The notes below the pieces were generated by a model. That model had not been told where the DNA came from. It was given only the letters and a program-made list of their open reading frames with translations, and searched no databases. From Deferribacteres bacterium (GTDB lineage Bacteria; Chrysiogenota; Deferribacteres; Deferribacterales; Geovibrionaceae), in the NCBI GenBank assembly GCA_023395255.1, contig JAEWZN010000006.1:42468-106467 (forward strand): a stretch of 64,000 nucleotides of DNA. Reading direction: 5' to 3'. The position numbers and the translations under genes were made by a program. Each line of letters opens with the position of its first letter. The stretch's first letter is position 1. Below, piece after piece: positions 7,973 to 16,977 of this stretch.

Positions 7973-9979
7973 TCAGAACAGCGGCAGTTCCACCGTGAAG
8001 CGGCTGCCGCCTTCCGGGTTGTCTGTCACGTATATCCTTCCGCCGTGGTCGGTTACAATCTCCCTGCATATGGCAAGCCCAAGGCCTATTCCGCCTGCGC
8101 CTGTTTTCGTTTTTGATGACTGAGTGAATTTTTCAAAAATAAGCAGCTTTTCAGATTCGTCCACACCGGGCCCGCAGTCCGTAACAGTTATTTTCAGGAA
8201 TGAGTTTTCCGGCTCGATTTCTGTTGTGATCACACTGTCCGGCGGGCTGAATTTGGCTGCGTTTGAATAAATATTAAGAAAAACCTGCCTGAGCTTTGCC
8301 GCATCACCGCAGATCATAATGTCATTTTCCGGTATTTCCGCGGTTATCTTTTTTTCAAGGAATGCTCTCTCCAGTTCCTTCACTGCTTCCATGAGGAGAT
8401 CTGCCGCCATGCATTTTGATATTTTGTATTTCATTCTGCCTGATTCAAGATCGGAAAGGTCTATGAGGTCATTTATGAAAGACAGCAGACGGTCAGCGCT
8501 TTCCGTTATTTTCCCGAAATAGTTCTTCTGTCTTGTATCTTTGGTGTTTTCGAACTTTTTCATGCCGAATGATGAATAGCTGAGTACAGCGTGCATCGGC
8601 GTTCTTATTTCATGGGACATGTTCGCCAGAAACTCGGTTTTTACCATGCTGGCTTCCGTGGCCTTTTTTCTCGCTGTTATAAGTTCTTCCGTCACCTTGG
8701 ATATTTTCAGGTTTTCGCTTCTGAGATGAGTGCTGATGTCTTGCAGATCCTTTATTCTCTCCTCAACTGTCTTTTCGAGGTTTTCCTTTATCTCTTTCAG
8801 GCGTTTTTCATTATTGATGGCTGCTGAGTGGTCAGATAAGAGCCTTTTTCCCATCTGCTCCAGTTCACTTGCTCTCTCTTCCGCTTTTTTATATGAATTC
8901 TCGACAGATTCCATGAAAAACTTTTTCCCTCTGCCGACAACAATGAACACCGCATACATCAGCAGAAGGGCAGCCAGAGCGGATATTGCGGCGTTTGTAT
9001 AAAACTTGTGCCTGTGATCGCGCAGAATGTTTTTTCCCGTTATCTCTGATGAGGGTTCATTAACCCCGGCCGCAACCAGCCAGTTCCAGGGTGTTATTCT
9101 TCTTACCACTGTCATGCGGAGGTTTTTGCTGCCCGTGTCACCTTCCGGTATTTCATAAAAGAAAGAGCCTTTTCCCTCCCCAAGTCTGGATGCCAGCTTG
9201 TCCATATATATACTGTCTGTGCGTATATTCCCGGCAGTTTTGATGATTTTTATAGTGTCTCTGTTTTTTTCGGCAACAGCAAAAAAGTTTATGGAATTAC
9301 CGTTTTCATTGAGATTTTCAAGCTGGGAGATTATGTAGTTTTGTATTTTTTCCGTGCTTTTTTCATTGCAGAATCCAGAGCCGATTATCATTCCGTCAGG
9401 AGCAAGCTTTTTTATGTATGCTGTTTTCTCAATAATATCCCCCTTTTCAGTATTAACCCTGTAGCTTGTTACAGCAGAACTCCCGTAAGGCATCTCTCTC
9501 ATCAGTTCTTTCAGTCTTTTAAGCTCATCGCTGATGATTACCTGTTTCAGCTTCCCTTTAAGAGGGTGCACCAGCAGCTTGTCACCTGTCAGTGCGTAGA
9601 CATACTCATCTCCGGCTGATGAGTTGGCAGTTTTCAGATATTCGAAAAGAGCTTCGTTATCAGCCGCTCCGGGGGTTTCCCTTACTTCCGCTACAGAGGC
9701 TGTAAAAGACTCCACCCTCTGGCGTACGGAACGGAGGGATTCTTCCTGCTCCTGCCTGATAACAAAGTCAATTTCCGCCTCAAGCTGTTCCATGAGATGC
9801 TCAAGGTTCATCCTTCTGTTTTCTGCCGCCTGTTTTTCCGCTGCCTCAGTTTTGATTTTGTAGGAATCGGAGTAAACTGTGAGAAGCACAGCCTCCGCAA
9901 ACAGTATTCCTGTAAGGAGCAGAGCGGTGAGCAGAGAGAAATTCCTTTCAATGGCGGCTGTTGCGCTGTGTTTGTTCAT
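7973..9979 (-). CDS. Membrane sensor histidine kinase with periplasmic Cache-like domain
   Basis: A 668-aa sensor kinase, third gene of a leftward kinase operon. An N-terminal membrane helix (about 15-36) and a second near residue 330 flank a large extracytoplasmic region. This has Cache character: YVYALTGDKLLVHPL, then AYIKKLAPDGMIIGSGF, repeated in a second half. A coiled coil leads to HisKA with His456 (FLANMSHEIRTPM), then an HATPase with N box (LNIYSNAAKFSPPDS), G1 (DCGPGVDESE) and G2 (GIGLGLAICREI). All catalytic boxes are intact. It overlaps by 4 nt a similar upstream gene whose kinase core is degenerate, so the two may form a complex. The ligand is unknown. Confidence 0.92.
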   Translation of the reverse strand: MNKHSATAAIERNFSLLTALLLTGILFAEAVLLTVYSDSYKIKTEAAEKQAAENRRMNLEHLMEQLEAEIDFVIRQEQEESLRSVRQRVESFTASVAEVRETPGAADNEALFEYLKTANSSAGDEYVYALTGDKLLVHPLKGKLKQVIISDELKRLKELMREMPYGSSAVTSYRVNTEKGDIIEKTAYIKKLAPDGMIIGSGFCNEKSTEKIQNYIISQLENLNENGNSINFFAVAEKNRDTIKIIKTAGNIRTDSIYMDKLASRLGEGKGSFFYEIPEGDTGSKNLRMTVVRRITPWNWLVAAGVNEPSSEITGKNILRDHRHKFYTNAAISALAALLLMYAVFIVVGRGKKFFMESVENSYKKAEERASELEQMGKRLLSDHSAAINNEKRLKEIKENLEKTVEERIKDLQDISTHLRSENLKISKVTEELITARKKATEASMVKTEFLANMSHEIRTPMHAVLSYSSFGMKKFENTKDTRQKNYFGKITESADRLLSFINDLIDLSDLESGRMKYKISKCMAADLLMEAVKELERAFLEKKITAEIPENDIMICGDAAKLRQVFLNIYSNAAKFSPPDSVITTEIEPENSFLKITVTDCGPGVDESEKLLIFEKFTQSSKTKTGAGGIGLGLAICREIVTDHGGRIYVTDNPEGGSRFTVELPLF

Positions 9980-12024
9980 TGCTGCTCCATAAGGTCGGGG
10001 ATGACTACGGAGAAGATGCTGCCCCTGTCTGTTTCTGTTATGAAGAAAGTGCCGCCGCAGCGTTTGAGAGCTTCGTTGAAAATGCTGATGTTGATTGAAG
10101 CACTGTCCGGTGAGGCTGACAGGCTGAAAGTGCTGTGCCCCTTAAGCTCATTCAGACCTGCAATATACCCGATTTCTACAGTGGCAGCGTTTACAAGAAC
10201 ACCGGAACGGAGGGATTTTGTGGGAAAATAGCGCAGGTTGAGAACGCTGTCCGGAGCAGAGTTTCTGGCTGCGTAAGTGAAAAGGTGAAGAAATGCAAGC
10301 TCCGCATGTCTGCACCTTGTCAGCACACGCATGTTCTCAGAGGAAAACTCTATATTGAGAGTGCTTTTTGCCGAGGCGAACAAAGGATTTGTCTCGTAAC
10401 TGAGTTTTGCAAACAGCTCACGGAAATCAAGGGGTGATATTTTGTCTTCCGTTTTTCCTGCCTCAAGTTTGGAAAGATCGATGATAAGCCCAAGAAAGCT
10501 CATCAGCTCGCCGCCTTTAGCGTGTATTCTGCCGAAAAGCTCAGCTATTTCCTCAGGTTTCATCTCTTCAAAATGCGAGCTTCCGATTTCTGAAAAGGTT
10601 TTGATGTCTGTTACCATGGTTTTGAGCTTATCAGACGTGTTTGTGAGGAACTCACGTTTCATTACGTTGGCCGCCTCGGCCTTTTCTTTTTCAGCGCGCA
10701 GGATATGATCCTGCTGAGTGCGTTCCATATTTTCAGCGATGAGCATTTCATTCATCTTTTTATACTCTTTGGTTTTCATGGCGAGCTTTTCCTCAAGCTC
10801 CAGCCTTTGGGTATCTAATTTTTTTTCCTTTTCCATATGCAGACTTATTTTTTCAGCCAGTCTGAAATTCATCTCCTGTATTCTGCTGAGTTTTTCTCCG
10901 ACGGGCTTCATGGCGGAGGATGCAAGAATTTTATTTTTGACAAGTATGAAAACCGTGAAAATCCCCATCGCGCCGAACAGGGATATTATCAGAAATCCGC
11001 TTGATACATCTGCCGCGGCTGAGTCCGGAGTGTCTGAGGCCGGATATATATTTTCATAGCCGAAAAAATGGCTCTTGGTAATATGCCAGTTCCAGTCCGG
11101 GTATTTTTCTGTCAGTGTAAGCACCTCCGAATATTTGCCGAAAACCGGGTCTCTGCGGATGTGGATCAGGCTGCTTTTGTTGCCGTATACGACCGGAGCA
11201 AACTCAGTACTTTTACCTGCATTTGCCTCCTCTGTTCTTTCGAGCTCCTCATTCATAAGAGTTTTCAGAAAACTGTCCCGTGTGAAGGTCTGCACTGATT
11301 CGAATATATTGATCCTGTCGTAAGCCGGATAAAGCATGTACTGATTTGTCAGATCATCAATAACCTTCGCTTTGATAAGCTTTTCCGTTTCTGCATGGTC
11401 AGTCTCCGCGATCACGCTGATTCCGGTTTCTTCATCTGAGATGAAATAAGCAAGTTTTTTGTTCATTGCCATGCCGTATGCGGAATCAAGGGTGTATGAA
11501 ATGAAATGACCGTTAAACTTCTCAGAGTTTGCGGTCAGTTCAGCAAATATGTTCTTTGCCTCACTGTTTCTGAATCCGTAAAAAGATGAATTTTCATAAA
11601 GTTCGTCAGCCGGAAAAATGTATGCTCTTCCGTCTTTGCCCAATACATATATTCTGTAGGTTTCATCCTGTCTGTTGAGGGCGGCAATAACCGAAACTGC
11701 AAAGACCGCTTTTTCGGCCTGTTCATTCTTCATTTTTGTTATGAACTTTATGGCAGTTTCTGCGCGGTTTTTGAGTCTGTCGTTTATTGCGGCCTCTTCC
11801 TGTCTGCGGATGTAGGATATTCTGTTTACAGTACTGTCCAGTTCCTGCCTAAGTTCCTTAGCAGCCATTTCTGTTTTGGTGTCAAGCGCATGGCGCGCTT
11901 CATGCGGAGAGCGTATTATGCTGTCGGTAAAAAAAAGGATGGTTCCCGCAGCCGCCAGAAGCAGGAAAAGGGCCGCAAAAATACCGTATTGAGCGGAATA
12001 TTTTATGGCTGCCCGCCTCTGCAC
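9976..12024 (-). CDS. Degenerate sensor histidine kinase (pseudokinase) with Cache-like region
   Basis: A 682-aa protein with the same plan as the downstream kinase: membrane helix near residues 13-32, long periplasmic Cache-like region, second helix near 340, and a coiled coil. A HisKA-like helix follows, but the H box reads FLTNTSDKLKTM. Asp465 stands where the phosphorylated His should be, and the usual RTP is KTM. In the ATPase part the N-box region (YAARNSAPDS) is altered and G1/G2 glycine motifs are not found. It should be unable to autophosphorylate. The gene overlaps the intact paralogue by 4 nt and the upstream hybrid kinase by 22 nt. It is probably a sensory partner in a heteromeric complex (inference). 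Confidence 0.85.
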   Translation of the reverse strand: MQRRAAIKYSAQYGIFAALFLLLAAAGTILFFTDSIIRSPHEARHALDTKTEMAAKELRQELDSTVNRISYIRRQEEAAINDRLKNRAETAIKFITKMKNEQAEKAVFAVSVIAALNRQDETYRIYVLGKDGRAYIFPADELYENSSFYGFRNSEAKNIFAELTANSEKFNGHFISYTLDSAYGMAMNKKLAYFISDEETGISVIAETDHAETEKLIKAKVIDDLTNQYMLYPAYDRINIFESVQTFTRDSFLKTLMNEELERTEEANAGKSTEFAPVVYGNKSSLIHIRRDPVFGKYSEVLTLTEKYPDWNWHITKSHFFGYENIYPASDTPDSAAADVSSGFLIISLFGAMGIFTVFILVKNKILASSAMKPVGEKLSRIQEMNFRLAEKISLHMEKEKKLDTQRLELEEKLAMKTKEYKKMNEMLIAENMERTQQDHILRAEKEKAEAANVMKREFLTNTSDKLKTMVTDIKTFSEIGSSHFEEMKPEEIAELFGRIHAKGGELMSFLGLIIDLSKLEAGKTEDKISPLDFRELFAKLSYETNPLFASAKSTLNIEFSSENMRVLTRCRHAELAFLHLFTYAARNSAPDSVLNLRYFPTKSLRSGVLVNAATVEIGYIAGLNELKGHSTFSLSASPDSASINISIFNEALKRCGGTFFITETDRGSIFSVVIPDLMEQQ

Positions 12025-13070
12025 GGCACTGACAGTCTGAAAACAGCGCCGCCGCAGGCTGAGTCTGAAACCTCTACGGTTCCGCCGTGCATCTCCGCTA
12101 TATTTTTTACAATGCTGAGGCCTATGCCCATGCCTTTTATATGCCTGCGGCTGTCTGTTATGCGGAAGTCATTGAAAATTGTGGTTTTTGTGTCATCATC
12201 AAGCCCCTGACCGCAGTCCTCCGCATGAAAAAGAGCCAGCCCGTTATCGTAGAAAACCTTAAGCTTTATCTCCGAGTTTTTGTCGGAATAGATGACCGCA
12301 TTCTCCACAAGCATTGCGAGAGCCTCACTCAGCGCTTCCCTGTCTCCGCTGATCAGGCTGTCAGATATGATTTCAGTGCTGATTTTAATATTTTTGTCAT
12401 CCGCATCATGCTGTTTTCTCTGCACGGCTTCACGCAGGCATTCAGATGCCTGAAATTCGCTGAGCCTGAGTTTGAAGCCTGATTTCAGCCTGCAAAGCAT
12501 AGTGGTTTTATGCACCAGATCCGCTATCTGCTTTGCTCCGTGGAGAATAAGCTCCGTGAGTTCGCGGCTCTCTTTATCCAGATTCCTGTTCTCCAATAGG
12601 ATTTCTGCCGGGCCTACAATGGCCGAAAGCGGTGTTCTGGTTTCATGGGAGAATATGTTTATGATGTCGCGCTTAACCGCATCCACCTCTTCGAGGCGTT
12701 TGAGCTTGAGGAATACTTTTATTTTTGCCAGCAGTTCGTCATCGTTGAAAGGTTTTGTTATGTAATCATCAGCCCCGGCTTCGTAGCCTTTGAGCCTGTC
12801 CTCAGTCATGGATTTGCCGGAGACGAGGATTATCTTTGTGAACCTGTGGGTTTCCCCGGCGCGTATTCTGCGGCATACCTCATACCCGTCCATTCCGGGC
12901 ATCATTATATCCAGCAGGATTAAGTCAGGCTTGAATATTTTCTCCGCCCTGAGTGCATCCTCACCGGAGGCAACAGCTGCGCATGAGTACTCAGAAGCCA
13001 GTATCTCCATCATTATGTCAAGGTTCACCGGGTCATCGTCCACTATGAGGATTCTGTGTTCGGATTCCAT
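12003..13070 (-). CDS. Receiver-histidine kinase, first gene of three-kinase operon
   Basis: A 355-aa soluble protein. The receiver has Asp54 (LLDIMMPGMDG) and a Lys (DDYITKPF). HisKA carries His142 (IFSHETRTPLSAIVG). The HATPase has an N box (LVENAVIYSD), G1 (DCGQGLDDD) and G2 (GMGIGLSIVKNI). It is the promoter-proximal gene of a leftward operon with two membrane kinases and overlaps the next gene by 22 nt. No output regulator is present here, so its target lies elsewhere. Architecture and catalytic residues match the kinase at 6113-7270, which suggests the two signalling operons arose by duplication or share a relay. Confidence 0.92.
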   Translation of the reverse strand: MESEHRILIVDDDPVNLDIMMEILASEYSCAAVASGEDALRAEKIFKPDLILLDIMMPGMDGYEVCRRIRAGETHRFTKIILVSGKSMTEDRLKGYEAGADDYITKPFNDDELLAKIKVFLKLKRLEEVDAVKRDIINIFSHETRTPLSAIVGPAEILLENRNLDKESRELTELILHGAKQIADLVHKTTMLCRLKSGFKLRLSEFQASECLREAVQRKQHDADDKNIKISTEIISDSLISGDREALSEALAMLVENAVIYSDKNSEIKLKVFYDNGLALFHAEDCGQGLDDDTKTTIFNDFRITDSRRHIKGMGIGLSIVKNIAEMHGGTVEVSDSACGGAVFRLSVPCRGGQP

Positions 13071-13203
13071 AAAAAAGCCTCCGCAGGGTTCTGCTAATAA
13101 TAAAGCTGTTTTTCGCGCACTTCAAGATCGCATTGCGGGTTGTTCTTGTTTATAGTTTTTTAGGATGTTATTATCCGTTTTTTGTTTAACAGGTGTTATA
13201 AAT

Positions 13204-14385
13204 ATGTACGCATTCCGCAGCAAAAGCAGAATAGTAGTAACCTGCGCCAAGGGGATAAACCCGTTTCTTGAGGCTGAGCTTGAGGCTCTCGGTTACAGTA
13301 TAAAGAATGAGTTTACCGCAGGGCTTGAGATTGAAGGCTCCATGAAGGATGCTATGAGGCTTAACCTCATGCTGAGAACAGGTAGCCGTGTTCTTTTCCA
13401 GCTTGCCCGTTTCCGCGCCGCAGGGCCCGATGAACTGTACAAAGAGGTAAAAAAGCTTCCATGGGAGGATATGCTCGACCCGTCCGGGTATTTCAGCATA
13501 ACTTCATCAGTTCTTAATGACAATATAAGGGACACCAGATTTGCCAACCTCCGCTGCAAGGATGCAATTGCGGACAGAATGACGGCTAAGCTGGGCAAAA
13601 GACCGGACACCGGGCCTGAACTAAACGCCGCGGTTCTCTTTCTTCACTGGAGAGAGGATGAATGCGCGCTGTACATAGATACCTCCGGCGAGGCGCTCTC
13701 CAAAAGAGGATACAGGTATAACCCCATGATGGCGCCCATGACGGAGACTCTGGCTGCTGCTGTCATCATGAAAACCGGCTGGAAGGGAACGGACAGCTTC
13801 ATTAACCCCATGTGCGGCAGCGGCACTCTGGCCATTGAGGCGCTCATGAGCGCTCTCAACATGGCGGGGGGGATAATAAGACGGAACTTCGGCTTCATGC
13901 ACATTTTAGGCTTCAATAAAAAAGAGTGGAGCGATATACGAAACGATGCGCTCCGTGTGGTGAAGAAGGAGATTAAAGGGCAGGTCATAGTCTCTGACCA
14001 TGATGAAAGATGCCTTAAGGCAGTAGAAGAGAACGCCGGATACGCCGGGGTGGAGGAGTATCTGGATTACCAGCTCTGCGATTTTCGCGACTGCACAGTG
14101 CCGGACGGCGGCGGGGTGGTTATACTGAACCCGGAATACGGCAAAAGGCTAGGCGATGAAAAGCACCTCGAATCCGTTTACGGCAGCATAGGCGACTTTT
14201 TTAAAGCCAAGTGTCAGGGCTACAGGGGCTACATCTTCACCGGGAACATGAATCTGGCTAAGCATGTGGGTCTGCGGACAGCCTCAAAAACTGTTTTCTT
14301 CAACTCTAAGATAGAGTGCCGCCTGCTTGAATATGAGCTTTACAAAGGAACAAAGAAACATCAGGATAAAGACGAAGAAGCATAG
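13204..14385 (+). CDS. THUMP-type RNA guanine-N2 methyltransferase (RlmL/TrmN-like)
   Basis: A 393-aa SAM-dependent RNA methyltransferase. An N-terminal ferredoxin-like/THUMP region (TCAKGINPFLEAELEALGY) precedes a Rossmann methyltransferase with the SAM loop NPMCGSGTLAIEA. The catalytic loop reads NPEYGKRLG, whereas relatives usually have NPPYG; the Glu is unusual. The start at 13204 is preferred: it has CAGGTG 9 nt upstream and lines up with the family N terminus. An in-frame ATG at 13165 has GG only one base away and adds an unrelated stretch. It probably methylates 23S rRNA G2445 or a similar guanine. The lipoprotein gene follows after 16 nt. Confidence 0.85.
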   Translation: MYAFRSKSRIVVTCAKGINPFLEAELEALGYSIKNEFTAGLEIEGSMKDAMRLNLMLRTGSRVLFQLARFRAAGPDELYKEVKKLPWEDMLDPSGYFSITSSVLNDNIRDTRFANLRCKDAIADRMTAKLGKRPDTGPELNAAVLFLHWREDECALYIDTSGEALSKRGYRYNPMMAPMTETLAAAVIMKTGWKGTDSFINPMCGSGTLAIEALMSALNMAGGIIRRNFGFMHILGFNKKEWSDIRNDALRVVKKEIKGQVIVSDHDERCLKAVEENAGYAGVEEYLDYQLCDFRDCTVPDGGGVVILNPEYGKRLGDEKHLESVYGSIGDFFKAKCQGYRGYIFTGNMNLAKHVGLRTASKTVFFNSKIECRLLEYELYKGTKKHQDKDEEA

Positions 14386-14401
14386 TTAAGGAGCAGAAAC
14401 A

Positions 14402-14863
14402 ATGATCAAAAAAGTTTTTCTCTGCGCTTTCTGCGCGGTTTTTCTCAGTGCATGCCTCACTCCGAAGGAGTGCAGGGTGGCTAAAAATGTTCTTATCATG
14501 CCTGCGGATTACAGCACATCGCAGGGTGCGGGTATTGATTTCGGAAGAAATTTTCAGAAAAAACTCACAGACGGAGTAACGGACAGATTCAAGGCTCTTA
14601 AGATTAAGGAAGGGTTTGAAGGCGAAAACAGCGATATTATAGTCCGTGTTGTTCTTGTGGAATATTCCGACCCGGTTTTCAGCGACAGCCTTGTTAACTC
14701 CGGTACAGGCAATGTTGAGGTGAGTGTGAGAATTTTCAGCGGGAAGGGTGCTCTGCTGAAGGAAACTTACATAATGCGTGACCTGAAAAAAGGCACACAG
14801 GAAGAGGTTCTTAAAAGCATAGTCGATGAGGCTGTGACGTTTATAGATAAAAAGTGCCTTTAG
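14402..14863 (+). CDS. Small lipoprotein (DUF4410-like)
   Basis: A 153-aa lipoprotein: a signal peptide ends in the lipobox LSAC with Cys18 as the lipidation site. The mature part contains a predicted alternating beta/alpha region including VRVVLVEYSDPVF and VEVSVRIFSGKGALL, as in DUF4410-type proteins of unknown function. It lies 16 nt after the RNA methyltransferase gene and is probably co-transcribed with it. A hairpin at 14872-14893 ends the unit. Family assignment is tentative; the lipobox is clear. Confidence 0.75.
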   Translation: MIKKVFLCAFCAVFLSACLTPKECRVAKNVLIMPADYSTSQGAGIDFGRNFQKKLTDGVTDRFKALKIKEGFEGENSDIIVRVVLVEYSDPVFSDSLVNSGTGNVEVSVRIFSGKGALLKETYIMRDLKKGTQEEVLKSIVDEAVTFIDKKCL

Positions 14864-14871
14864 GCTGAAAA

Positions 14872-14893
14872 GGGGCGGAATAATTTCCGCCCC
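14872..14893. terminator. Bidirectional terminator hairpin
   Basis: Arms GGGGCGGAA and TTCCGCCCC are perfectly complementary around a TAAT loop. On the minus strand the stem is followed by TTTT, so it can end the leftward-reading gene's complement as well as the rightward lipoprotein unit. It sits between two convergent genes. Confidence 0.75.
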
Positions 14894-14921
14894 ATTATGT
14901 GTTTAAATCATGCTTATATTC

Positions 14922-15986
14922 TCAGAAACCTAAGCTGAGAGTAAGAACGTGTCTTTCGTCCTCAAGCTGTCCGGCGTATGCGCCGAGTTCTTCCTGATAG
15001 TAAGCGTAATCAAGCGTTACATAGCGCAGATCCACACCGAAACCTGCTGTGAAATAACCCTGGTGGATACCTGTTCTCAGTGCGAGAGCCTTCCATTTTG
15101 CCTGTGCGCCGAGATTCACCCTTTTGGCTATGTCGCTGTCCTGATCATTTGCCTGGAGCACATCCCTGAAATCCGCAACAAAGTCTGTTGAGAAGGGGCC
15201 TAACTTGGGAGAATATGCCACTGAGAGGTTAAAAGTTGTCTCAAGGTCTTTCGCATCGCCCATGCTGGTGGTTCCTATGTTGTTGATGGCGGCACCCACT
15301 CTGAGGTTTGAGGTGTTTTTGGGAGTAATGTTGTAAATAACGCCCACATTCGCAAGGAGCCCTGTCCCTTCTTCGAGGTCGTCTTCAATTATTTCGTCAA
15401 ACTCATCGCTGGCTATATCTGCTACAGAATAGGTTTCGCTGAGGCTGCGTCTGTTCATGAGGATCACGCTAACGCCTACATCAAGCTTGTCGCTCATGAA
15501 TGAGCGGGATATACCGCCTATAATTCCGTAGTCAATAACAGCGTCCGCATCCAGTTCAGGGAACACTTTGTTTCTGGCTATTCCTGTCACCTGCGCACTG
15601 GCGAATACGCCCAAAGAAAAGTTCTTTTTGTAGTAAGCGGGGAAGAATGTGCCGTTGAAGTTCTGGTAATCGCCTATAATATCACGGAGAAAGTCCGCGA
15701 CTTCGGATTCATCGTCCCAGTCTGTATCACTGTAGGCGTTTTTATTGTCCATGAGGTTGTCATTGGCACCTATCTGAAGGTCCAGTATGCTCCATCTGGA
15801 TTTGTCAATCCTCGCGAGTCCTGCGGGGTTGTAGAAAAGAGCGTACTGATCCTCACCCATTGCGTAGTATGCATCACCCATTCCGAGAGCTTTTGTGGAG
15901 CGCACTATGGACGGGTACTCCAGTGAGGCCGCGAACAGCACCGAGGGGAGTATAAGTATCGTTATAAGAATTATTAATTTTTTCAT
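14922..15986 (-). CDS. PorV/PorQ-like outer-membrane beta-barrel protein
   Basis: A 354-aa exported protein with a clean signal peptide (cut near LFAASLEYP). It begins with the family signature of PorV/UPF0164-type barrels, SIVRSTKALGMGDAYYAMGEDQYALFYNPAGLA. The rest has amphipathic strands every 15-25 residues (NLRVGAAINNIG, FNLSVAYSPK, KALALRTGIHQGYFTAGFGVDLRY) and ends in a hydrophobic strand with terminal Phe (LTLSLGF), as outer-membrane barrels do. It follows a lipoprotein gene with a 1-nt stop/start overlap (TAATG), so the two are translationally coupled and probably work together at the outer membrane. Substrate unknown. Confidence 0.85.
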   Translation of the reverse strand: MKKLIILITILILPSVLFAASLEYPSIVRSTKALGMGDAYYAMGEDQYALFYNPAGLARIDKSRWSILDLQIGANDNLMDNKNAYSDTDWDDESEVADFLRDIIGDYQNFNGTFFPAYYKKNFSLGVFASAQVTGIARNKVFPELDADAVIDYGIIGGISRSFMSDKLDVGVSVILMNRRSLSETYSVADIASDEFDEIIEDDLEEGTGLLANVGVIYNITPKNTSNLRVGAAINNIGTTSMGDAKDLETTFNLSVAYSPKLGPFSTDFVADFRDVLQANDQDSDIAKRVNLGAQAKWKALALRTGIHQGYFTAGFGVDLRYVTLDYAYYQEELGAYAGQLEDERHVLTLSLGF

Positions 15987-16831
15987 TATACATGCCCCCC
16001 TACAATCACATGGTTAATGTAATCTGCAATATCACCCGCATCGTAAATATCGTTGCTGTCATAGTCCAGATCATCCAAGAAATCCTGAAAATCTTCCTTG
16101 ATGTCGCTGGTGTCGCCGCCTTTGATGCTGCTGAAAACATCAATAGCGCCTGCTATCGCTGTGAGGTTTCTGTTGATGCGCTCGTTGGCAGCCAATAATG
16201 TCTGAGCTTCGCTTGCATTGTTGATTACATCCTGCTCATCAACAAGTGTGCCGTTGAGTGCATCACTTATCCCTTCCTGAGTGAGAACGAGAGAGTCAAC
16301 ACTGCTTACATCCATTACAGTTTTGGCTACGAGCAGCACTGTGTCCAGTGCGCCCAGAACACCTTTGAGAGTTCTGACGTTTTTGTCGGTTGAATTTTCG
16401 TCAAGCACGCTGAGAGCCTTGTTGACCCATTCAAGGTATTCGGAAATTGTGATCGGAGATTTGGCTCTCACTGAAGTTGAACCTGAGGGACCGTCTGCAG
16501 CTATCTCATCAGCGCCGAAAATTGATGAGATAATATCAAACGTGTCGAGATCGGAATCCGCTACTTCGATCAGGTTGATGAAGTCCACATTGACCTTGCC
16601 GAGATAAGCCGAAGCCAGATAAACCTGTTCTTTGGGAGTGAGGTCAGATTTTGCTTCAAGTCTGCTTATCACCTTGTCGTAGTCCCCCTTGTCGAGGGCG
16701 AGAAGCATATCAAACTCTTTTGCCTCGCTGCTGCTGTCATCTGCAACATCCTCAAACAGGTTTGTTCCGCCGCATCCCGCAAATGTAAGCGTGAGCAGCA
16801 GGATACTGAGAAGTACTGCCAGTTTTTTCAT
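15986..16831 (-). CDS. Lipoprotein coupled to PorV-like protein
   Basis: A 281-aa lipoprotein with lipobox TFAGC (Cys20). The mature part is acidic and mostly helical. An early stretch (LLALDKGDYDKVISRLEAKSDLTPKEQVYLASAYLGK) has the rhythm of a TPR-like repeat. No known family is recognised. It overlaps the PorV-like gene by one base and is the first gene of this two-gene unit, suggesting a partner or assembly factor for that barrel. Function unknown. Confidence 0.8.
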   Translation of the reverse strand: MKKLAVLLSILLLTLTFAGCGGTNLFEDVADDSSSEAKEFDMLLALDKGDYDKVISRLEAKSDLTPKEQVYLASAYLGKVNVDFINLIEVADSDLDTFDIISSIFGADEIAADGPSGSTSVRAKSPITISEYLEWVNKALSVLDENSTDKNVRTLKGVLGALDTVLLVAKTVMDVSSVDSLVLTQEGISDALNGTLVDEQDVINNASEAQTLLAANERINRNLTAIAGAIDVFSSIKGGDTSDIKEDFQDFLDDLDYDSNDIYDAGDIADYINHVIVGGHV

Positions 16832-16977
16832 GTTAAACCCCTTTGTTGGTTGAATTAAATTATATTACCATAAGCATGATAATATTCAAAGACAGGTTAA
16901 AATAAAAGGTCATTTTACCAGCGCGTAAAATTGTTCTGTTGCTGTTTTTATCTGCCGATAGTATTATTCAGGCTATG

